From NCBI GenBank assembly GCA_051656605.1, contig JBOGCF010000007.1:143677-207676 (forward strand): a DNA stretch of 64,000 nucleotides, given 5' to 3'. Source of the DNA: UBA12018 sp051656605. GTDB lineage: Bacteria > Bacteroidota > Bacteroidia > Bacteroidales > CAMTPD01. Positions 25,603-35,926 of this stretch are shown here, one piece after another. A model generated the notes under the pieces. It ran no database searches and had not been told where the DNA came from. It saw only the letters and a program-made list of their open reading frames with translations. Made by a program: the position numbers and the translations under genes. How positions within the stretch are numbered: position 1 is the stretch's first letter; each line of letters opens with the position of its first letter.

Positions 25603-26373
25603 ATGAAAAAACTAGTCATTGCCGGTAAAGAGTTTAACTCACGCCTCTTTGTTGGAACCGGCAAGTTCAGTTCGAATGAAATCATGACCGAAGCAATCAA
25701 AGCTTCAGGGTCCGAACTTGTAACAGCTGCGATGAAGCGTATCGATCTCAACAATAAGCACGACGATATGCTTGAACACATCAAACTTCCACACGTAAAT
25801 CTTCTACCAAACACATCGGGAGTTCGCAATGCTAAAGAAGCAGTATTCGCTGCACAAATGGCACGTGATGCTTTCGAAACCAATTGGTTAAAACTAGAAA
25901 TACATCCGGATCCGAAGTATCTTCTACCCGATCCTATCGAAACGTTGAAAGCTACAGAAGAATTAGCAAAGCTAGGATTCATCATTATGCCTTACATCCA
26001 GGCAGATCCTGTATTGTGCAAGCATCTTGAGAGTGCCGGAGCAGCAACCGTTATGCCATTAGGCGCACCGATCGGAACAAACAAAGGGATTACAACTAAA
26101 GAATTGATCGAGATCATTATCGAGCAAAGTAATATCCCGGTTGTAATTGATGCCGGACTAGGTGCCCCTTCTCATGCAGCTCTTGCCATGGAAATGGGAG
26201 CAGATGCCGTACTTGTAAATACAGCAATTGCAATTGCAGGCGATCCTATAGCAATGGCGAAAGCTTTTAAACTGGGAGTAGATGCAGGACGCATGGCGTA
26301 CGAAGCAAGACTTGCATCAATAAAGCAAACAGCAGAAGCAAGCAGTCCTCTCACTTCTTTCCTTCAATCATAA
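25603..26373 (+). CDS. thiG: Thiazole synthase
   Basis: Forms the thiazole ring from deoxyxylulose 5-phosphate, dehydroglycine and ThiS thiocarboxylate. The 256-residue barrel contains the Schiff-base lysine K97 in NWLKLEIHPD, the LLPNTSG motif, GAPIGTNKGI and DAGLGAPSHAALAMEMGAD for phosphate binding. It starts 4 nt after thiE. It depends on ThiH (same operon) for dehydroglycine. Confidence 0.97.
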   Translation: MKKLVIAGKEFNSRLFVGTGKFSSNEIMTEAIKASGSELVTAAMKRIDLNNKHDDMLEHIKLPHVNLLPNTSGVRNAKEAVFAAQMARDAFETNWLKLEIHPDPKYLLPDPIETLKATEELAKLGFIIMPYIQADPVLCKHLESAGAATVMPLGAPIGTNKGITTKELIEIIIEQSNIPVVIDAGLGAPSHAALAMEMGADAVLVNTAIAIAGDPIAMAKAFKLGVDAGRMAYEARLASIKQTAEASSPLTSFLQS

Positions 26374-26393
26374 ACCCTAAAACCAACACCAAC

Positions 26394-28088
<1,695 letters not shown>

Positions 28089-28089
28089 A

Positions 28090-29208
28090 ATGACAAACAC
28101 CTCTTTTACAACACTGATCGACCAGTACAACTGGGACGAAGTTACACGCAACATTTATGCATGTACCGCATCAGATGTAGAAAGAGCTCTTGGCAAAGAT
28201 AGGCTGGATATCAATGACTTTATGGCATTGATATCTCCTGCTGCCGAACCCTTTCTAGAACAAATGGCTCAAAAAAGCCAGTTGTTTACGCAGCAACGCT
28301 TTGGTAAAACGCAGCACTTTTACATTCCGCTTTACCTTACCAATGCATGCATCAACCATTGCGTTTATTGTGGCTTCAACCACAAAAACGAAATCAAACG
28401 CATTATTCTCACCGAAGAAGAAATCGAACAGGAACTACAGGCTATCAAGAAAATAGGTCCGTTCGAACACATCTTATTGGTTACAGGCGAATCGCCACGA
28501 GAAGCCGGCGTTGAGTATCTTGAAAAAGCGATTAAACTGGCCCGCAAATACTTCTCATCGGTAGACCTCGAGGTGCAACCACTCAAAGAAGAAGAATATG
28601 CACGCTTGATCGAGGCCGGATTAAACTCGGTTTATTGTTATCAGGAAACATACAACAAAGTAACGTATCCCGAATATCACCCACGCGGCAAAAAGCATTT
28701 CTTTGATTGGAGACTCGATACCTACGACCGTCTTGGGCGTGCAGGCATCAACCGTATGGGACTCGGCGTTTTGATCGGCCTTGAAGATTGGCGCACCGAT
28801 ACCACTATGATGGCAACGCATCTGGCCTATTTACGTAAAAAGTACTGGCGCACCAAATACTCCATATCATTCCCGCGTATGCGTCCGTATGCAGAAGCAC
28901 GCTTTCAGCCCAACGTGATTATGAAAGACAAAGAGCTGGCACAACTTATCTTTGCCTTCCGCTTGTTTGATCACGACATCGAGCTCAGTCTTTCTACCCG
29001 CGAAAGCAGCGAATACCGCGACAACATGGTAGCATTGGGCATTACCAACATGAGTGCAGGCTCTAAAACAGACCCGGGCGGTTATGTTACTTACCCGTCA
29101 GCACTCGAGCAATTCTCAGTAAATGACGATCGCACACCCGACGAAATCGAAAGAGAAATCCGAAAAGCCGGTTACGACGTCATCTGGAAAGATTGGGACA
29201 GATGGTAG
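28090..29208 (+). CDS. thiH: 2-iminoacetate synthase ThiH
   Basis: Radical-SAM tyrosine lyase that supplies dehydroglycine (2-iminoacetate) to ThiG in anaerobic-type thiazole synthesis. 372 residues; the CxxxCxxC cluster is C87, C91, C94 (ACINHCVYCGF). The downstream GESP, EVQPL and SIGLGVLIGLED-like segments fit the barrel. Last gene of the operon, followed by a strong terminator. Confidence 0.97.
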   Translation: MTNTSFTTLIDQYNWDEVTRNIYACTASDVERALGKDRLDINDFMALISPAAEPFLEQMAQKSQLFTQQRFGKTQHFYIPLYLTNACINHCVYCGFNHKNEIKRIILTEEEIEQELQAIKKIGPFEHILLVTGESPREAGVEYLEKAIKLARKYFSSVDLEVQPLKEEEYARLIEAGLNSVYCYQETYNKVTYPEYHPRGKKHFFDWRLDTYDRLGRAGINRMGLGVLIGLEDWRTDTTMMATHLAYLRKKYWRTKYSISFPRMRPYAEARFQPNVIMKDKELAQLIFAFRLFDHDIELSLSTRESSEYRDNMVALGITNMSAGSKTDPGGYVTYPSALEQFSVNDDRTPDEIEREIRKAGYDVIWKDWDRW

Positions 29209-29230
29209 AAACCTCCACATTGTAAAATAA

Positions 29231-29278
29231 AAACACCCGTATAAACTCGCTATCTTTGCGACTTTTATACGGGTGTTT
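29231..29278. terminator. Bidirectional terminator between thiH and the SUMF1-type gene
   Basis: A perfect 15-bp inverted repeat (29231-29245 and 29264-29278) with an 18-nt loop lies between convergent genes. T runs flank it on the plus side and A runs (U on the minus strand) on the other. The loop happens to contain TATCTTTG, a -7-like string. Confidence 0.85.
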
Positions 29279-29282
29279 CTTG

Positions 29283-30152
29283 TTATAATATAGCATTAGT
29301 AACTATCTGCACCGTATCGGAATCCATTGCTAATCGAAAGCCTCCATATTCATCGCTATACTGTGCAGTGTCAAAGTCGAGGCGAGATACGCGACATCCT
29401 TCTGACGTTCCGCCCCAACTACCCCCGCGCAAAACTTTTCTAAAAATAGCCTTATGCCCCGGGTAAGGCCAGCCTGCATGAAGTTTCTGACCGTTGTGTT
29501 CATATTCCTTTTCGTACGGATCATTGCACCACTCCCACACATTGCCACTCATATCGTATAGTCCCAACTCATTGGGCTTCTTGGTTCCAACCGGATGTGT
29601 GGTACCTTGTATGCCATGCTTGCTTTCCTTGTAATTCTCTATATACCAAGCAATATCATCTACATTGTTTCCGCCACTGTATTTATAGCCTTTGCTTCGT
29701 GCTCCACCGCGAGCCGCATACTCCCACTCTGCTTCCGAAGGCAAACGAAATGTTTTGCCCGTAAAAACATTCAAACGCGTAATAAACTGCTGTGCATCAA
29801 TCCAGCTAACACGCTCTACCGGACACTCGTCGCAATCTAGGTTGTACGCTTGATTCTTGCCCTCTCCCATTACAGCCTTCCATAACTTTTGTGTTACTTC
29901 ATATTTGCCAATAAGAAAAGAAGACAATGTATCGGCATGTGCAGGTTTCTCCAACTCATCGCAATCGTCGCGCTGTTCTTTTGTACAGCCCATCATAAAC
30001 ACACCTCCATCAAGAGGCACCATTTCAAAATCTTGTCCGTTTACCGTATAAACAACACTGGGGATTGGAGCATCTTCCGCTCCGCTTTGTGAACAAGCCA
30101 CTGCGCAGCATACAGCTAAAGCAAACGCATAGGTCTTAAACTTCTTCGTCAT
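29283..30152 (-). CDS. SUMF1/FGE-sulfatase-domain lipoprotein
   Basis: A 289-residue lipoprotein (start at 30152, MTKKFKTYAFALAVCCAVAC, lipobox AVAC) with one formylglycine-generating-enzyme-type domain. Typical strings are GGVFMMGC, FLIGKYEVTQKLW, PVERVSWIDAQQF, RLPSEAEWEYAARGG, GLYDMSGNVWEW and VLRGGSW. The pair of catalytic cysteines of genuine FGE is not seen near the C-terminus (GCRVSRL has only one). A non-catalytic C-type-lectin-like or adhesion/GldJ-type role is more likely than sulfatase activation. The longer frame from 30194 is rejected because it would bury the signal peptide. Confidence 0.85.
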   Translation of the reverse strand: MTKKFKTYAFALAVCCAVACSQSGAEDAPIPSVVYTVNGQDFEMVPLDGGVFMMGCTKEQRDDCDELEKPAHADTLSSFLIGKYEVTQKLWKAVMGEGKNQAYNLDCDECPVERVSWIDAQQFITRLNVFTGKTFRLPSEAEWEYAARGGARSKGYKYSGGNNVDDIAWYIENYKESKHGIQGTTHPVGTKKPNELGLYDMSGNVWEWCNDPYEKEYEHNGQKLHAGWPYPGHKAIFRKVLRGGSWGGTSEGCRVSRLDFDTAQYSDEYGGFRLAMDSDTVQIVTNAIL

Positions 30153-30321
30153 ACAGATATTAGAATTTAAACAGGTTAATACTATTTGATCCAATCGTTT
30201 TGTAATAAATAAAAGGTCGCCTAAATATATTGTTTATTCTAACACGACAACTACGAAATAATAAAAATATTACTATTCATTAGCAAATGAATTAAAATCA
30301 GCATTAGTCATAGATAAAACA

Positions 30322-30351
30322 ACAGGCTTCCCCCTTGTGTGAGAAACCTGT
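30322..30351 (-). terminator. Probable terminator of the GH20 gene
   Basis: An imperfect hairpin (ACAGG 30322-30326 with CCTGT 30347-30351, extended by TT/AA after one mismatch) stands about 60 nt beyond the GH20 stop. The minus strand then reads UUGUUUUAUC. The stem is modest. Confidence 0.5.
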
Positions 30352-30413
30352 CATTTATATTTAGATATAGAAGAACTACATGCTAAACACTTGTAACATT
30401 TCGATTATCGGAG

Positions 30414-32432
30414 CTATTGTCTTGGCTCTACCACTGTGAATGGCTCGTATGGAGAGAGGTTGAAGGTGAAGTTACCATTCGAGTCGGTTCCGTTTTTACC
30501 TTTCACGTGTGCACGCACCGTGTATTTTGCTTTCGGATTGTAGTTGTCTACTTTCACGTGATACAAGAACGTCTTGGTTTTGTTGGTTCCGCGAAACGTA
30601 TCGGCAAGTCCGTCGTGTACATCTTCCGAAATCACTTTTCCGTTTTCAAGCAATTCAACTTTACTTATCTCTAAGAAATTGTCACCACCCGTAAAGTAGT
30701 AACCTGCAATTGCTCTACCATTTGCATAAACCTTCTCGGTTACGTCAAATTCCATCGGAGTAGTTTCTGTTTTCACCATTGCAGGAGTCCACTTTCCGGT
30801 AATGTATCCACCCGGACGATAGTAGTCAACTTTCAAAACATCAAGTCGAGGAAGCGACTCTTCCAATCGCTCGCTAAACTCTGCAAAGTCTTTTTGATTG
30901 CCATCGGTCCAACCAATCTCGGCTACACCAAGCAAACGTGGAAAGTTATTCACGTTGATATCTTTCACCTCTTGCGGAACTGCCGGCCACATATTAGCCT
31001 GCACACCGAGTACGTATTTAGCCTCTTCAGGCGTTAGTCCGCCCGTAGGATTGTAATTATAAATACGCTCCATCGAGTTGATATTCGGGTAAGCCAAGTC
31101 ACACATCGTACCATCGTTGCGATCGGCCTGCGTAATATCGAAATACAAATGCGACGCCGGTGTTGCCACGGTATAAAAACCATTTTTAGCAGCCTTCGTT
31201 ATCGCGTCTGCACCAAGCCAAGACATGATGGCCGTTTCTTTTGTTAAGCTCTCAGGATGCTCCAAGATATCGTTCCAACCGATTGGCTTCTTACCTTTCG
31301 ATGCGATGATATTCGATACACGACCTACAAAGTAGTTTTGTAAATCGCCCACACCCTTCATACCTTTTTCCTTCATGTATGCTTGAATATGTGGTTCATT
31401 TTCCCAGAAGCGGTGCATTACTTCATCACCGCCAAAGTGAATGTATTCGCCCGGAAACATGGCTGCGATTTCGGTAAATACGCCATCAAGGAATGTATAC
31501 ACCTCTTCCTTCGATGGGTCTAGCGTGTTTGGTGTAAACTGGTTGCCCCAATATCCCCAAGCCGAGCAGAATGGAAAGACATAGTTTGGCGTGTGGTTGT
31601 TGTTTACTCCAAGCTCAGGATATACCAACAAGGTTGGCCAACTGTGCCCCGGTACATCAATTTCGGGAACAATCGTAATGTGGCGTGCTGCCGCATAATC
31701 TACAATCTCTTTGATTTGCTCTTGCGTATAGAATCCACTGCGCTCGGCAGGTTGGTTTTCGCTTTCGTGAAACTCGGTTGCAATAGGCGAAGTCAACTTC
31801 GGATACTTCTTGATCTCGATACGCCATCCTTGGTCGTCGGTAAGGTGCCAATGAAACGTATTCATTTTATACAGCGCCATCACATCGAGGTATTTCTTAA
31901 TCACGTCAACACCGTAAAACGTACGGCTTACGTCTTTCATGTATCCTCTCCATCCAAATCGTGGCTTGTCGGTAACCGATACACATGGAATTTCCCATGC
32001 AACCGACTTTACCTTTCCGACGTTTTCGATTTGTTCGGGAAGTAATTGACGAAGTGTTTGTGTTCCGTAAAACGCACCCTTCGTGTTGGATGCTCGTATT
32101 GTTATTTTGTTGGGAGTTACGTCTAGCTTGTATCCTTCCGCTCCTAAATCTTTTAGTGACGCATCGTAAATGATTTCGATTGGTTGTGCTTTGCCGTTGG
32201 TAGTTACGTCACATTTGTAACCTGTAGACTGGCGAATAAGCGCCGCTAATAGTTCCGCGCTTTGCTCAAATTGCTTATCGGTAGCAATCGCCACCTTCTT
32301 ATTCAATACAAAGTTACCTGTGTTTTCCTGCACCTGTAGTGGCTTTGGAATTACATTGATTGCAGCAAGATCGCCCACTGCACAACTCATTAGCATGGCT
32401 AACGAGCATGTAACAAAAAGTTTGTTTTTCAT
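30414..32432 (-). CDS. Beta-N-acetylhexosaminidase, GH20
   Basis: Secreted 672-residue exo-glycosidase removing terminal beta-GlcNAc or GalNAc. A signal peptide (residues 1-24) precedes a GH20b alpha/beta domain (about 28-155). The GH20 barrel (about 158-510) contains WHLTDDQGWRIEIKKYP, EIDVPGHSWP and the catalytic Asp-Glu pair D336-E337 in HFGGDEV. A further beta domain of about 140 residues ends the protein. Catalysis is substrate-assisted. A -7-like TATATTTG lies at 32496-32503 on the minus strand with no clear -33. Confidence 0.95.
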   Translation of the reverse strand: MKNKLFVTCSLAMLMSCAVGDLAAINVIPKPLQVQENTGNFVLNKKVAIATDKQFEQSAELLAALIRQSTGYKCDVTTNGKAQPIEIIYDASLKDLGAEGYKLDVTPNKITIRASNTKGAFYGTQTLRQLLPEQIENVGKVKSVAWEIPCVSVTDKPRFGWRGYMKDVSRTFYGVDVIKKYLDVMALYKMNTFHWHLTDDQGWRIEIKKYPKLTSPIATEFHESENQPAERSGFYTQEQIKEIVDYAAARHITIVPEIDVPGHSWPTLLVYPELGVNNNHTPNYVFPFCSAWGYWGNQFTPNTLDPSKEEVYTFLDGVFTEIAAMFPGEYIHFGGDEVMHRFWENEPHIQAYMKEKGMKGVGDLQNYFVGRVSNIIASKGKKPIGWNDILEHPESLTKETAIMSWLGADAITKAAKNGFYTVATPASHLYFDITQADRNDGTMCDLAYPNINSMERIYNYNPTGGLTPEEAKYVLGVQANMWPAVPQEVKDINVNNFPRLLGVAEIGWTDGNQKDFAEFSERLEESLPRLDVLKVDYYRPGGYITGKWTPAMVKTETTPMEFDVTEKVYANGRAIAGYYFTGGDNFLEISKVELLENGKVISEDVHDGLADTFRGTNKTKTFLYHVKVDNYNPKAKYTVRAHVKGKNGTDSNGNFTFNLSPYEPFTVVEPRQ

Positions 32433-32503
32433 CGATACTGATTTATTGTTATTATTCGAATTCTCACCTTATATACAAAATAGCATAATATAGGCCAAAT
32501 ATA

Positions 32504-33377
32504 ATAAATAATAGCTTTTAGGCAGCGCATTAATACTTTCTTTTTACAATAAGGCACACAATGCACAAGAAGTGTTTTATCTTCACAAGAAAACGATTTC
32601 GCCTAAATAGGCCCATTTTGTGAGCTAGATGAGTAAAATGAGGCCATTTTTCACGTTCAGAAAACTTGGTTTTCGAGTTGTAAATGCAACAGAATCTCTT
32701 GGAGTAAGAACCAGATTGACCATATTGCAACAATATTTGGGCAAAAAAGACGCATTATTGCCCTAAAAAGCTCGTTTACTTCTTTCAAAAACCTTATTTG
32801 GTTCTCGAAAATACCAAACAGCCTTTTTGAGAAGACTAAATTAGGTTTTCGTGGAGAGTCTTTTTTGTCTTCACGAAGAGTGTTTTCATTCATAACGAAG
32901 ACTATTTTTACTCTTCGTGACAATTGCAAACAGTCTTCACTGAAACGGAAAATCGTTTTCATTGAAAACAAACGCCCTCAACTCGCACACAAGTCCGCCT
33001 CAACCCCATTCACCACGTGCCTATATACAGAAGCAAAGCTCAGCGAGTTGAGCAAACACAAAATGATACAAACCAAAGACAATTAGAGTGATTTTGATTG
33101 TCCATAAAATTGTTTTCAATAATGCGTTTTCATACTCGTAGCACGTTGCCTCTTTTTTATAGCAAATAGCCAAATTATTTTTTGCAACAAAACGAATCAA
33201 ACTAGCAAAATCAGAGCCTTATTTGAAGCAAAACAAGCTTATACGAATGTAAAGCCTATTACAAAGGAAAATAGATGGAATTACAATAAGACAACATTAA
33301 CAGGCTGATTTAGAAACAAAACGAGAACAATAAAAACAAAGTCACTGTTCCCTATATAAATAATACGTGAAATCAAC
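32504..33377. other. Long non-coding region rich in short inverted phrases
   Basis: About 0.9 kb with no credible gene. The open frames at 32657-32971 (-) and 32865-33086 (+) overlap each other and have unusual composition. The left two thirds contain many short complementary words, for instance TCACGAAGAGT (32871-32881) with ACTCTTCGTGA (32910-32920), GAAAATCGTTTTC, and GAAGACT/AGTCTTC recurring at 32831, 32897 and 32932. The right third is plain AT-rich sequence. It may be a decayed repeat or a structured RNA; undetermined. Confidence 0.5.
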
Positions 33378-33632
33378 ATGAATAAAGTTAGTTCGATTTT
33401 TCCTTTTGTTGTCGGAATTGTTGGTTTTGTCTTTCAATTAACACGACGCAACGACAATGTTTTTGACTTTATGTTCTGGTTCTTATTATGGTTTATTATT
33501 TGGGGAATACATTGCATTCTTAATGGCTTCGATTATTTCAAAAGTCGTCAAAAATACATGAGTATATACTATTTAGTTGCCGTTATAATCATTTACTGCG
33601 TTTATCGAACTACACTATACTTCATGAATTAA
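33378..33632 (+). CDS. Hypothetical 84-residue membrane protein
   Basis: Not recognised. Three hydrophobic segments (about 4-21, 29-51 and 60-83) separated by short charged loops (RRND, KSRQK) suggest a small inner-membrane protein. The ATG is preceded by no Shine-Dalgarno, as for most genes here. It lies 25 nt before the first of two paralogous small genes and is probably the first gene of that unit. Function unknown; a partner of the next two proteins is possible. Confidence 0.6.
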   Translation: MNKVSSIFPFVVGIVGFVFQLTRRNDNVFDFMFWFLLWFIIWGIHCILNGFDYFKSRQKYMSIYYLVAVIIIYCVYRTTLYFMN

Positions 33633-33657
33633 TCTTTCACATGTAATAATCAGCTAT

Positions 33658-34149
33658 ATGAAAAGAAATGACCTCCTCAAAATATTACTTTGGACTAGTC
33701 CTTGTTTCTTTTTCATCGGGAATTGGCTTTTCAATCTTATGTATGACCGGTATGAGCCATTACAAAGTATTAAAACGATTTCGTATTTATTAAATAGGGA
33801 TACAATGAAAGGATTTGAATTAGAATATAATGATCAGAAAATATCTGTAGGAATAAACAATGGTGTTACCTGTGTTTTTATACATCAAGCAGAAGATGCA
33901 ATTCGTCTCTCGCTTAGTGGTCTCGACAACGATATAAATCAACATGTAAAATGGTTTGAGTCTCAACTAAAAGCTAACGACAAAGTCAAAATCAAAGTTG
34001 TTGAGATAAGCCAAGTTGCAGAAGTTATTAAATCAGAACCCTGTGAAGAAAGATCGATAAAAAATAAACTTATAGAATATCGAGGATTAAAACGCTATCT
34101 AGAAAAAGAAGGTCTAATAGAAAAAGATACATCAGATGGTAGGATTTGA
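33658..34149 (+). CDS. Hypothetical protein, tandem paralogue 1 (membrane-anchored)
   Basis: Not recognised; 163 residues. An N-terminal hydrophobic anchor (about 7-28, with WTSPCFFFIGNWLF) precedes a soluble domain of about 110 residues starting MKGFELEYND. That domain is clearly related to the whole of the next protein: both share a GFE-x-x-[YF]-x-D start, a central VKW..E.L..ND.V segment and an end L-x-x-LE-x-EG-[LI]-I. The C-terminal 14 nt overlap the next gene. Its last residues, EKDTSDGRI, lie beyond the shared region. Confidence 0.7.
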   Translation: MKRNDLLKILLWTSPCFFFIGNWLFNLMYDRYEPLQSIKTISYLLNRDTMKGFELEYNDQKISVGINNGVTCVFIHQAEDAIRLSLSGLDNDINQHVKWFESQLKANDKVKIKVVEISQVAEVIKSEPCEERSIKNKLIEYRGLKRYLEKEGLIEKDTSDGRI

Positions 34150-34477
34150 AGTAAAATTTAAAGATAAAGTGTTGTACTTACCACTTAATGCCAGTTTTGT
34201 TACAACACGAAAATGCACAGCTCAAGGTGAAGAGATGTATATAAGCATCGGATTATACGATCCGTCTACGAATAATACAGTGAAATGGTTGATGGAAAAC
34301 TTACACTTAAATGATGAAGTTGATGTAACCATAAAGGATATACAGACTGTGTCTGAGCCTTTTGAAGAATATGATTTTCATGAAAAAATGGGAACAACTA
34401 AATCGGAAGCTGATCAAAAATCTTTAGAATACTTCTTACTTCTAAAAAAAGAATTGGAGGCTGAAGGTGTTATATAA
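34136..34477 (+). CDS. Hypothetical protein, tandem paralogue 2 (soluble)
   Basis: Not recognised; 113 residues, no signal or membrane segment. It is the soluble-domain paralogue of the upstream protein, beginning MVGFEVKFKD, with TVKWLMENLHLNDEVDV in the middle and ending LKKELEAEGVI. Its ATG lies inside the upstream gene (14-nt overlap), indicating coupled translation. The pattern suggests local duplication, with one copy keeping the membrane anchor. The pair has the size and arrangement often seen for immunity or accessory proteins, but nothing proves that here. Confidence 0.7.
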   Translation: MVGFEVKFKDKVLYLPLNASFVTTRKCTAQGEEMYISIGLYDPSTNNTVKWLMENLHLNDEVDVTIKDIQTVSEPFEEYDFHEKMGTTKSEADQKSLEYFLLLKKELEAEGVI

Positions 34478-34584
34478 CTAATACCTCTTTAAACTATAAA
34501 GGTAAAAGAACTTATGCATTGGTAATTGAAAGTAAAGAAGAAGCTTACGCATTTATTAAACAACTGACAAATCGACAAGTATGA
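34465..34584 (+). pseudogene. 5'-truncated coding remnant before the retropepsin gene
   Basis: A frame open for about 39 codons without an ATG reads LNYKGKRTYALVIESKEEAY and continues AFIKQLTNRQV to a TGA at 34582-34584. It has protein-like composition, and its stop overlaps the next gene's ATG (ATGA), as a genuine upstream gene in an operon would. The missing 5' part suggests deletion. It overlaps only the last codons of paralogue 2. It could also be chance open frame. Confidence 0.4.
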
Positions 34585-35855
34585 TCAAGAAAATAATCGT
34601 ATCGACAGTACTGTTCGTGTTGAGTATAACCTCCGGTAAGGCCAATGATCCGAACGTATTGGTTACAACAAGTTTGTATAGCGGTAATTACTTTAAAGCT
34701 CTTACTTTGTATAATCAATACGAGAATGAGCTTACCGAGATGAATAAGTGGATGGCACAAGCTTTACTTTATTCTTACTTCAATAAACCTACGGAAGGTA
34801 ATGTTGCGATCAATCTGCTTCTTGAGAAATACGGCATCAAACTTGGCACAGCGTCGTACTTTGCTTTATCGACTTTACTTGCCGACAATTATGCAATCTT
34901 GCAAAATTATCCGCAAGCCGAGCAAGCGTTGCGAAACATAACGGATAAAAACTTATCGACGATCTCTCCTGCTATTATTGCAGAGTTGCAAGATCAAATC
35001 GCTCAATATGCCGCGTTGAGTTATTATGCTCCGTTGCAAGTAGAAATGCCTGAGCAGGATTGCACAATCCGCCTAACAACAATTGATAGTACTTCAATTA
35101 ATGTTCCGGTTACCGTGAATGGTTCTGAACAAGTATTTATCTTCGATACCGGTGCTGCTAAGTGCGCAATCTCGGAGCAAACGGCAAAAGCTGTGAATGC
35201 TCAGATTATCTGTGATTCGGTTGTTGTGTCGGGGTTTGGCGGACAAGCATTGGGTAAGCTTGCACTTATAAAGGAACTGAAGCTTGGTGATATACGAATT
35301 ACCAATATACCTTTTGTTGTAATTCCCGAAGAAGGAAACACTGCCGAGCATGTAAATGGAGTTATCGGCCTCTCCGTTATCTCGAGATTGCATGAGGTAC
35401 AGTTTGCATTGCAAGATAAAAAACTCATTATTCCACATAAGGCTAGTAATTATCCTTACACGAACAATTTCTTCATAAAGAAGGGGTCTTTATTTGTTTC
35501 GTGTCAAAATGATTCGAATCCGCTGATCATGTTCTTCGATACCGGCTTTAATAATTTCTTTCTCAACGAAAATTACTTTGCCAACAATCAGGCACAAGTG
35601 ATGCAAGCTGGTAAAAAGATGCTACTCGAAACAAGTGGTGTGGCTGGCGAGGTAAGTGATATTGCCTATGAGTTGCCTTCATTCACAATCACTATTGGTA
35701 ATGGAAGTCTTACATTGCAGGCAGTGAATGTGCTTACACAGCAAGATGATCTGTCCATCTCGCCTAACGATGGCAGTATTGGTCTTAGTGCTATCAATCA
35801 ATACAAGAAAGTATGCGTCAATTTTGATTCGAACTCTATAAATGTATATCCATAA
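34581..35855 (+). CDS. Secreted two-domain retropepsin-like aspartic protease
   Basis: A 424-residue exported protein (signal peptide about 1-22) with a helical, TPR-like N-terminal part (about 30-150). Two retropepsin-type domains follow, each with a DTG catalytic motif: D189 in FIFDTGAAKCAIS and D320 in MFFDTGFNNFFL. Each is followed by a GFGG- or IGL-type flap/hydrophobic segment. Tandem domains would let a single chain form the two-Asp active site that retroviral enzymes make by dimerising. Protein 57266-58537 has the same plan and size. Substrate unknown. Confidence 0.82.
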   Translation: MIKKIIVSTVLFVLSITSGKANDPNVLVTTSLYSGNYFKALTLYNQYENELTEMNKWMAQALLYSYFNKPTEGNVAINLLLEKYGIKLGTASYFALSTLLADNYAILQNYPQAEQALRNITDKNLSTISPAIIAELQDQIAQYAALSYYAPLQVEMPEQDCTIRLTTIDSTSINVPVTVNGSEQVFIFDTGAAKCAISEQTAKAVNAQIICDSVVVSGFGGQALGKLALIKELKLGDIRITNIPFVVIPEEGNTAEHVNGVIGLSVISRLHEVQFALQDKKLIIPHKASNYPYTNNFFIKKGSLFVSCQNDSNPLIMFFDTGFNNFFLNENYFANNQAQVMQAGKKMLLETSGVAGEVSDIAYELPSFTITIGNGSLTLQAVNVLTQQDDLSISPNDGSIGLSAINQYKKVCVNFDSNSINVYP

Positions 35856-35926
35856 TAAAAAGAGGAGATTGTTTTTATATATTTGTGGTCTATACTTGGC
35901 AAACACATTTATATATCTACATACCG

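Noticed and set aside
29251..29258. TATCTTTG in the thiH terminator loop as a promoter -7 box (and TACGTTTG in the loop at 59819-59826)
   Set aside because: No -33 element at correct spacing and no suitably oriented gene start; both sit inside terminator loops, so chance is likely.
29283..30152. SUMF1-domain protein as a genuine sulfatase-activating enzyme
   Set aside because: The catalytic cysteine pair is not visible and no sulfatase gene lies in the window.
32657..33086. Overlapping minus and plus open frames in the GH20-downstream gap
   Set aside because: They overlap each other, have odd composition from the inverted-word sequence, and show no start signal or family resemblance.
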